DNA from: PFJX01 sp037442845
GTDB lineage: Bacteria; Pseudomonadota; Gammaproteobacteria; Burkholderiales; Thiobacillaceae
Assembly: GCA_037442845.1 (NCBI GenBank)
Contig: JBBIPL010000006.1
Coordinates: 1 to 39,764, forward strand
DNA: 39,764 nucleotides
Direction: 5' to 3'
Part shown: piece after piece, positions 34,679 to 39,764 of the stretch
Numbering within the stretch: the first letter of the stretch is position 1
How the letters are laid out: the number at the start of each line of letters is the position of its first letter
Program-made: the position numbers and the translations under genes
The notes under the pieces: generated by a model
Told to the model about the DNA's origin: nothing
The model's database searches: none
The model's input: the letters and a program-made list of their open reading frames with translations, nothing else

Positions 34679-35161
34679 TTATTTCTGCTTGTTATAAAGG
34701 TCCAAAGCACGTTCCAGGACGATACGGTCCATGGCGTCTTTGTCTCTCATGGTCTGCTTGGTTCTAAGCAGACCTTCCAGATTGACTGTGCGGATAGGGA
34801 TGCCGTCCAGTTCCACTGTTTCGGCGAACTGTTTTAGCGTCTCATAGGTCTCGCCGCTGGCATTCAGCATGATGTCCACCACGATGGTATCTGCCACACG
34901 GATATTTTCGTCTTCCTCAAACCATGCGACATCCAGGTCTCTTGCCGCCCGATCAGGAAGCACCATCAAGGCGGCACGGATCTTTTCCCCTGCTTGCCGA
35001 TTGGCGGGGACCAACAGGTCGATATCCGTGGTGGCGCGGTGATAACCATGAGCAAACAGGGCGTACCCCCCAATAAGCAGGTATTCCGCAGCGTTCTGGT
35101 TCAATGCCTGGACCAGGGATTTTAGGTCTTCAAGCGTCGCGGGGCGGCTGAATTCTTCCAT
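34679..35161 (-). CDS. Nucleotidyltransferase of AbiEii/MNT-like type (candidate toxin)
   Basis: The protein has 160 residues. IGGYALFAHGYHRATTDIDLLV carries the GG/GS-like loop and the DXD pair of polymerase-beta type nucleotidyltransferases, with a later Asp in VVDIML. The start ATG 35161 shares one base with the stop of the small upstream gene (TGATG), the usual layout for a two-gene module. Proteins like this can act as NMP-transferring toxins. The toxin role is inferred from family and pairing. Confidence 0.75.
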   Translation of the reverse strand: MEEFSRPATLEDLKSLVQALNQNAAEYLLIGGYALFAHGYHRATTDIDLLVPANRQAGEKIRAALMVLPDRAARDLDVAWFEEDENIRVADTIVVDIMLNASGETYETLKQFAETVELDGIPIRTVNLEGLLRTKQTMRDKDAMDRIVLERALDLYNKQK

Positions 35162-35388
35162 CAACCACGCTCAAGTGCGGTTTGCACCATGGCAGACACG
35201 ACTGAATCCACGATCTGGCGCTGCGCTTCTTCATGTGATTTGAAACGGTATATCCCCTTGGCGATACGCGTTGATCCACCTGTGGGCAGGTGTTGGATTT
35301 CGTCATTAAACCTCGCTCCCTGCCGGAGCAACTCGGCAGATGCGGAAAAAGTAATGGGGTGTTCCTTACGGCGGCCTATCGTACGCAT
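35161..35388 (-). CDS. Small protein paired with the nucleotidyltransferase (candidate antitoxin)
   Basis: The protein has 75 residues, MRTIGRRKEHPITFSASAEL at the N-terminus and GIYRFKSHEEAQRQ in the second half. I know no function for it, but short proteins ending in this YRFKSHEEA-type motif commonly precede nucleotidyltransferase genes. ATG 35388 is used; a TTG seven codons earlier is possible. Confidence 0.6.
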   Translation of the reverse strand: MRTIGRRKEHPITFSASAELLRQGARFNDEIQHLPTGGSTRIAKGIYRFKSHEEAQRQIVDSVVSAMVQTALERG

Positions 35389-35460
35389 ACTGGCAAGGTA
35401 TCCACGCAACCGCAGTCAGTCAACGCCGCGCACCGCCGCTAATGTTCGGAGGACATCGAA

Positions 35461-35873
35461 CTATGGCTTTCCCACCGGCTCCAGCCAGTTCTCGGTCATC
35501 ACCCCGGGGTATTTGTCGAAGTCCCTCTCGTTGTTGGTGACGAGCGTGACCTTCAGGGAGACGGCATGGGCGGCGATCAGCTTGTCGAGGTGATCTTTCT
35601 TGCTTTCGCGGGTTGCCATGCGGATGGGGCCGTAGGCCATGCCTGCCTGTACCCCAAAGTCGGCCACGGGAATGTCCTCAATCAATGCGGCCAGGTTTGC
35701 GCGTTCTCTGTCAGGGTCAGCCGATGTTCTGACACCGAACTCCAGCTCAGCGTAGGTGATTGCGGAGAGACCACGTCGCCGACAAAACACTTGGCGAACC
35801 GTCGGGCTACGGATTCCGGCTGGTTCTTCATCAAGTAGATGCACATGCTGGTGTCCATCATGTAGCGTGGCAT
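35461..35873 (-). pseudogene. vapC: vapC-like PIN-domain toxin, frameshifted
   Basis: The N-terminal part (MPRYMMDTSMCIYLMKNQ, with the first PIN Asp) reads in one frame up to FVGDVV, and the remainder (SAITYAELEFGVR ... HLDKLIAAHA ... TNNERDFDKYPGV) continues in another. One base appears to be missing at about 35768-35772; restoring it would give VVLSAITYAE, the normal VapC sequence. The length (413 nt) is one short of a multiple of three. All catalytic acidic residues are otherwise present. The start shares a base with the vapB stop. A sequencing error is possible. Confidence 0.8.
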
Positions 35874-36109
35874 CAAAGCGCATCCCTATCCGCTTGCTCC
35901 TGGTCACCCCGGCCTTCCGCCATGAACGCTGGCGAGAAACGTGCAAATTTGGTCAACACTCCGGACAGCGAGCGTCGCGCCGGACGAATGCGCAACTCAT
36001 CGCCGATGCGCTCGACCTCAAGCTCGATGTCGGAACGCTCATAAGCCAAGTCCGCGGGAATGCGAACCGCTTGCGAATTACCGTTCTTGAAAGCCCGTGT
36101 GGTATGCAT
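35873..36109 (-). CDS. vapB: VapB-type antitoxin (AbrB/MazE-like)
   Basis: The protein has 78 residues. MHTTRAFKNGNSQAVRIPAD is the classic swapped-hairpin AbrB DNA-binding start of VapB/StbA, followed by an acidic strand and a C-terminal toxin-binding part (VLTKFARFSPAFM). GGAG lies 7 nt before the ATG. It should bind its own promoter at the palindromes near 36160-36180 and neutralise the adjacent VapC, which here is frameshifted. Confidence 0.88.
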   Translation of the reverse strand: MHTTRAFKNGNSQAVRIPADLAYERSDIELEVERIGDELRIRPARRSLSGVLTKFARFSPAFMAEGRGDQEQADRDAL

Positions 36110-36159
36110 GCGAAGCTCCGGGAGTGGGCGTTGCATTGGACTCTAGTAGACACGTCGCA

Positions 36160-36180
36160 CCATGTAAATACATGGATGTA
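36160..36180. promoter_or_regulatory. Candidate VapB operator palindromes
   Basis: CCATGTA-AA-TACATGG (36160-36175) is a perfect 7-bp dyad, and TACAT-GG-ATGTA (36169-36180) overlaps it. The pair lies about 50-70 nt upstream of vapB, where the antitoxin would repress its operon. Confidence 0.45.
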
Positions 36181-36202
36181 CATTGGGCTACTCCAATAAC
36201 CC

Positions 36203-36268
36203 GTCACACCGGCGCAGGCCGGTGCCCAGGTCGTTGATTTTATGGATTCCGGCCTGCGCTGCGATGAC
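36203..36268. repeat. Dispersed palindromic repeat between toxin-antitoxin modules
   Basis: The ends GTCACACCGGCGCAGGCCGG and (on the other strand) GTCATCGCAGCGCAGGCCGG are near-identical inverted copies. The centre holds TTTTATGGATTCCGG. This has the form of the common proteobacterial intergenic element that reads GTCATTCCGGC ... TTTATGGATTCCGGC. The bases between 36110 and 36333 hold no gene. Confidence 0.6.
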
Positions 36269-36333
36269 ATGCGAAGGGTTTGTGAAGCTGTCCATTGGTC
36301 AGAATCGAGCGGGTTGCTTGCCACGCGTCATAT

Positions 36334-36744
36334 TCAGCGGAAGGGGTTCGCCAGGCGGACCCCCAAGTTCTTGAAGTCCGCCACGTTTCGAGTGACCACC
36401 GTAAGGTCATGGATCAGCGCAATGGATGCGATTTGCTTGTCAACAGGGTGCTGCGGGTTGGGCGCCATCAACTTGCCCCAGACCTGGCCGCAGTCAAGAT
36501 CGAAATCGAGGATGCGGTCTGCGTATTGGGTGACGAGATCGTCAAGCCAGGTTTCCAGCTTCCGGGCCTGGAGCGCATCGCCACGCTGACGGATGTTTTC
36601 CAGGCCGCGACGGATTTCACCAATCGTCTGCACCGCGATATACAAGTCGGCAGCATTCACGGACTGCCAGAAAGCCTGAACGCCCGGATTGGCGTTCCTT
36701 CCCTTGCGGCTCTCGCTGATGACGTTCGTATCGACCAGGAACAC
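36334..36744 (-). CDS. PIN-domain toxin (VapC/FitB type)
   Basis: The protein has 136 residues. MFLVDTNVISESRKG carries the first PIN Asp (Asp5) and the TNVISE motif; later acidic residues lie in IGEIRRGLE, ILDFD and HPVDKQIASIAL. It is a predicted Mg-dependent ribonuclease. The start is a GTG at 36744, one base after the antitoxin stop (TGACGTG). The frame is intact. Confidence 0.88.
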   Translation of the reverse strand: MFLVDTNVISESRKGRNANPGVQAFWQSVNAADLYIAVQTIGEIRRGLENIRQRGDALQARKLETWLDDLVTQYADRILDFDLDCGQVWGKLMAPNPQHPVDKQIASIALIHDLTVVTRNVADFKNLGVRLANPFR

Positions 36745-36745
36745 G

Positions 36746-36964
36746 TCAGGCAGCCTGGTTGCGAAAATCGAAGTCCCGATCCTCGCCGACGTTGGGCATG
36801 CTGGCCAAAACCTCCGCCAACGGGCGGCGAGGTGGACGCTGCAGGACGTTGCGCAGGATTTCGCGGTGCTCGGCTTCAGCACTGCGGCCATGCGCCGCGG
36901 CAACCTGCTTGAGCGCCAACACCAGGCTCTCATCGACATTTCGAACGACCAGATTGGTGGCCAT
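36746..36964 (-). CDS. FitA-like ribbon-helix-helix antitoxin
   Basis: The protein has 72 residues. MATNLVVRNVDESLVLALKQ is a ribbon-helix-helix start, then AAAHGRSAEAEHREILRNVL, the second helix of FitA/Phd-type antitoxins. The C-terminus is the toxin-binding part. GGAGG lies 6 nt before ATG 36964. It is paired with the PIN toxin directly downstream. Confidence 0.87.
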   Translation of the reverse strand: MATNLVVRNVDESLVLALKQVAAAHGRSAEAEHREILRNVLQRPPRRPLAEVLASMPNVGEDRDFDFRNQAA

Positions 36965-37032
36965 GTTCTTCCTCCTCACCGACAGATTGCAATGGCAGCA
37001 TTCTAGTACACGTCGCTATCGTTGCAATCACT

Positions 37033-38196
37033 TCAACGGAAGATTCCGCGACGCCACGCCCGCATACCCCTTGCCATCAAGCCCACGCTCGGGGTCGGCA
37101 CCTGGCAGGCGGCCAGGAAGCGCCGGGCCAATTCCGGCGCCGAAAAATTCGGTGAACGGGCGTGGGCCAGGGCTTTGGCGGACAGCGCCGCGTAAAGATC
37201 CGGGCTCTCCAGCACGGACTGCACCGCCGTCACCCAGGCATCCACGTTGCGGTAATCCTGGATCAGCAGCCCCCCGTCGCCCACGGATTCCGGCAGCCCG
37301 CCCCGCACGCTGGCAATCACCGGGATGCCGCAGGACTGCGCCTCGACCGCCACCATGCCGAAGCCCTCTTCCCACACAGAAGGCGCGAGCAGCAAGCGAG
37401 TTTGACGATAGACCTCCCGCATGTCGGATACCCGATGCCGGAAGCTGACGTTGGGCAGTCCGGCCAGGCGATCCTGCAAGGCTGCCAGCGCATCGTCTTT
37501 CAGCTTCCATGATTCCTGCAGCAGGAATTTCACGTTGGGTAAACTCCGCGCCACTTCCAGAAAGGTATCCAGCCCTTTCACCTTGTGCGCGTTGATCAGG
37601 GTGACAAAGCCCTCTGGATCTCCCCGCGTATCAAAAAACAGATTCATGGGCGGATGCACCACGTAGGTGCGTTGGCCCGTGGCGGCCAGGGCCTTGGCGG
37701 CCAGGAAATGGCTGCTGGCCACCAGCGTGCAGCCCAGGTCCACCATGGCGCGCAGCTCCGCCGGGTCGAATTCCGCGTCGTGCACGAAGTACAGGCCCTT
37801 CACCCCCTTGCGACGGGCAATTCGCAGGACCTCCAGCGCGCCTTCCAACTGGGCCCACACCAGGTCCGGCTCGTAGGCATCGATGACCTGGCCCAGCGTG
37901 TCGAAAAAATCCGGCAACACCTGCACCGGGTAACCGCAATCCAGTGAGGGATGCCCCTCGCCCGCAAGTAGGAGAGGGGCCAGGGGAGAGGGGCTTTTCT
38001 CCCGAATCCCAAGCGTCCCGTATTCCCCCGGCGCGGGATAAGCCCACGGCGTTGCCCTGTAATCCGCCCCGCCCACCGCCAGGCATTCCTGCCCCAGCCC
38101 CTGCGCCATGTCGCGCATCAATTGATGCGCGCAGCGCACCGCCCCCCCCAAAAAGAAAGGGTAGGGTGGGCGTTCACTGGCGTAAAGAATGCGCAT
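37033..38196 (-). CDS. GT4 family glycosyltransferase containing a translated repeat
   Basis: The protein has 387 residues with a GT-B fold. It shows MRILYASERPPYPFFLGGAV, LVASSHFLAAKAL, FVTLINAHKVKGLDTFLE and the EX7E motif in EEGFGMVAVEAQ. Residues about 66-86 (KSPSPLAPLLLAGEGHPS) are encoded by a palindromic repeat and look like a loop insertion. ATG 38196 is used, with GGGA about 6 nt upstream; ATG 38202 adds two residues. It is separated from the upstream GT4 gene by about 100 nt. Confidence 0.88.
   Translation of the reverse strand: MRILYASERPPYPFFLGGAVRCAHQLMRDMAQGLGQECLAVGGADYRATPWAYPAPGEYGTLGIREKSPSPLAPLLLAGEGHPSLDCGYPVQVLPDFFDTLGQVIDAYEPDLVWAQLEGALEVLRIARRKGVKGLYFVHDAEFDPAELRAMVDLGCTLVASSHFLAAKALAATGQRTYVVHPPMNLFFDTRGDPEGFVTLINAHKVKGLDTFLEVARSLPNVKFLLQESWKLKDDALAALQDRLAGLPNVSFRHRVSDMREVYRQTRLLLAPSVWEEGFGMVAVEAQSCGIPVIASVRGGLPESVGDGGLLIQDYRNVDAWVTAVQSVLESPDLYAALSAKALAHARSPNFSAPELARRFLAACQVPTPSVGLMARGMRAWRRGIFR
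37954..37993 (-). repeat. GC-rich palindromic repeat, copy 3 (inside a GT4 gene)
   Basis: CCCCTC (37954-37959) pairs with GAGGGG (37974-37979), followed by CCAGGGGAGAGGGG. Read on the minus strand it matches the layout of the other two copies. It is translated as SPSPLAPLLLAGEG in frame with the gene. Confidence 0.65.
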
Positions 38197-38299
38197 GGCC
38201 ATCCCGGTCAAAGTCCCAAATCCGCACCACTGATGTCGCGTGCATGGCGAAAGGTGGGGGGCAACTTCGTCGAGGAGCTTCGGCGGCACGCCGAATGCC

Positions 38300-39634
38300 T
38301 CAAAATGCGTTTAGCTGGTCCAACAGTTCATAAAGATGCCGTGCGGCGGACTCGCGTGTACGTTCGGTGAGCCACTTTTGGGATTTATTGACATCTTTGC
38401 TGAATGACGCCAAGGCGCACATCAAAGTCTCCGCCAAGAGGCCAGGCTTCCTGTGAGCAACGACAACTGCCACACCCAATTGGTCAACAATCTGCTGTAT
38501 TTCCCCTCCAGTGCCGTGGACCAGGATCGGCCGGCCAGCGGCCACATACTCATAAGTTTTACCTGCAATATATCGTGCGAGTCGAGGTGGGTTAGGCAAT
38601 AGCAAGAGATCGGCGTTCAGCATTTCGCTGAGCGCTTCGGGTTTGGGCAACTCGCCCGTGGTTAAGATGGACAGCGGAGGAGTAAACCGCTTGATTGCTG
38701 TAGCAACTGTTGGATTTATACGACCCACAAAGCGGATCTGAAGGCGTTTAGCAAGTTCTGGACACACTTTTATGGCATCAACAGCATCGGCGAGAAAAGT
38801 TTCGATCTCCCACCATGGCCCCAGGTTGCCAACAAATGTCACCGTTACATGATCCCGAGACACTAAAGGCTCGGTAGAGTCATTGACGATCGACTCAAAG
38901 TCTGAGGATTCCCAGCCGTTGTAGACAATTTCGCACTTGGCACGGTCCAAGCCCGGAAACATGGCAACTTGGTGTTCGAGTTGTGATTGCGTAGTAAATA
39001 GCACGGCGTCTGCCTTGGCCTGACAGCGGGCCTCCCATTTCCTGTTGGCGCGATCGCATCGGATAACGCCATGCGGGTTTTCGGTCCACTCGTCACGATA
39101 GTCTAGCGCCAGCTTCCAGCCGGTGCGCCGGGCCAACCAGTAACCTGCAACGAAACTAGCGAAGGGGGGACCGGATGCCAGGATAACTCCCCCCTCTCCA
39201 GGCTTGATGCGCGCGGCGGCGGCTTCAAATATGGACAAGGCATTCATGATACCGCCGTCGATTTTCGACAGCGGCCAGGGGTGTGTGCCACTATCCGCAG
39301 ACACCCGTGTCACTGGCACGTCAGCCGGCAGCAGACCAGCGAGATAGCGCCCCGCCTCGCTCGGGAGGTCGGGCGACGGGCCGCAGACGACTTCCGCCCG
39401 CCAGCCCGAAGCGGCGGCGTGGCGAGCGAAGGATAGGGGACGGTACACGCCACCCGTGACCTGGGGCGGGAATTCCCAGGCAAGGAGCATCAGGCGCCGG
39501 CCGACATGAGCTGTGGGCGCAGGCTTGTGAGCATCGGCGGCACGAAAGCGCCGCCAGGCAGGCCACTGCCGATGAGCCAGCAGCTTCAGGCGCGTCGCCG
39601 CGCTCCACACCAGATTTCTGGCTGACAGTCTCAA
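38300..39634 (-). CDS. GT4 family glycosyltransferase
   Basis: The protein has 444 residues. MLLAWEFPPQVTGGVYRPLS starts the GT-B domain at about residue 49; WKLALDYRDEWTENP, TVTFVGNLGPWWEIE and NPPRLARYIAGKTYEYVAAGRPI follow. The C-terminal motif keeps the K-X-Y-E-Y pattern of WbuB-like enzymes. The start is a TTG at 39634 that overlaps the upstream stop codon (TTGA), which suggests coupling; ATG 39490 would remove the 48-residue basic lead. The downstream half is lower in GC than the rest of the window. Confidence 0.85.
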   Translation of the reverse strand: MRLSARNLVWSAATRLKLLAHRQWPAWRRFRAADAHKPAPTAHVGRRLMLLAWEFPPQVTGGVYRPLSFARHAAASGWRAEVVCGPSPDLPSEAGRYLAGLLPADVPVTRVSADSGTHPWPLSKIDGGIMNALSIFEAAAARIKPGEGGVILASGPPFASFVAGYWLARRTGWKLALDYRDEWTENPHGVIRCDRANRKWEARCQAKADAVLFTTQSQLEHQVAMFPGLDRAKCEIVYNGWESSDFESIVNDSTEPLVSRDHVTVTFVGNLGPWWEIETFLADAVDAIKVCPELAKRLQIRFVGRINPTVATAIKRFTPPLSILTTGELPKPEALSEMLNADLLLLPNPPRLARYIAGKTYEYVAAGRPILVHGTGGEIQQIVDQLGVAVVVAHRKPGLLAETLMCALASFSKDVNKSQKWLTERTRESAARHLYELLDQLNAF

Positions 39635-39764
39635 GCTCTGTCCGTCCGCTGCATGGCGGGGTGGTCCAATACCGCACGTGCCATGTCCTCCCAGCGCCAG
39701 GATGCCGCTACCGCCCGGTTGATCGCGCTCACCTCGGATGCATCAAGGGTAGGGGCCTGTTCCA
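39631..39764 (-). CDS. C-terminus of a glycosyltransferase-like protein, 5' part outside the window
   Basis: I translated the last 43 codons: EQAPTLDASEVSAINRAVAA, then SWRWEDMARAVLDHPAMQ and a stop at 39631-39633. A C-terminal helix with W-x-W-E-D-M-A is typical of GT4 enzymes, which fits the neighbours. The fragment is too short to be certain. Its stop overlaps the TTG of the next gene. Confidence 0.55.
   Translation of the reverse strand, partial: EQAPTLDASEVSAINRAVAASWRWEDMARAVLDHPAMQRTDRA

Noticed and set aside
1..39764. tRNA, rRNA, CRISPR array, transposase genes
   Set aside because: I looked for conserved tRNA ends, regular spacer repeats and DDE-type proteins and found none.

Overview
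The window is about 40 kb of GC-rich DNA from an exopolysaccharide / cell-surface glycan locus. A PEP-CTERM protein, a Wza-Wzb-Wzc export set, a GT4-type polyprenyl-phosphate sugar transferase and DUF4124 and TPR accessory proteins together suggest a free-living betaproteobacterium (Rhodocyclales/Nitrosomonadales-like). I cannot name the species. No rRNA, tRNA, CRISPR or insertion sequence was recognised.

Left edge (1-2532): a Wzx-type flippase runs off the left end on the minus strand. After a 535-nt intergenic region comes a PEP-CTERM surface protein on the plus strand. Its promoter has a full sigma-54 layout: a perfect inverted repeat (candidate activator site), a perfect-consensus IHF site and a good -24/-12 element. 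A strong Rho-independent terminator follows the gene.

Plus-strand export and precursor block (2692-18356): WecA-like initiating transferase with a long C-terminal extension, Wzb phosphatase, Wza outer-membrane lipoprotein, Wzc tyrosine autokinase, UDP-glucose dehydrogenase, UDP-glucuronate 4-epimerase, DUF4124-glutaredoxin protein, asparagine-synthase homologue without the Cys2 nucleophile, sulfotransferase, membrane-anchored polysaccharide deacetylase, GT2, GT4 and a periplasmic TPR protein. Many junctions are ATGA overlaps. The set predicts a uronic-acid-containing, possibly amidated, sulfated and deacetylated polymer exported through Wza/Wzc.

Minus-strand block (39764 down to 18262): three GT4-type glycosyltransferases (the first partial), then an island of three toxin-antitoxin-like pairs (one with a frameshifted toxin), an FG-GAP/ASPIC lipoprotein, an alpha/alpha-toroid protein, UDP-GlcNAc 2-epimerase, GT2, a second sulfotransferase, GtrA, a GT-C membrane transferase, a ChbG/YdjC deacetylase, a GtrB/ArnC-like transferase, a GH130-like beta-propeller protein, two GT2 enzymes and finally a 1045-residue fusion of GT2, a multi-pass membrane domain and an alkaline-phosphatase-superfamily domain.

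Most notable: (1) the GtrA / GT-C / ChbG / GtrB cassette, which matches the logic of the Arn and NaxD/Lgm amino-sugar systems (make polyprenyl-P-sugar, deacetylate it, flip it, transfer it); (2) the three-part fusion enzyme with Thr at the nucleophile position; (3) the sigma-54/IHF/palindrome promoter; (4) three copies of a GC-rich palindromic repeat, each lying inside a coding sequence and translated in frame.
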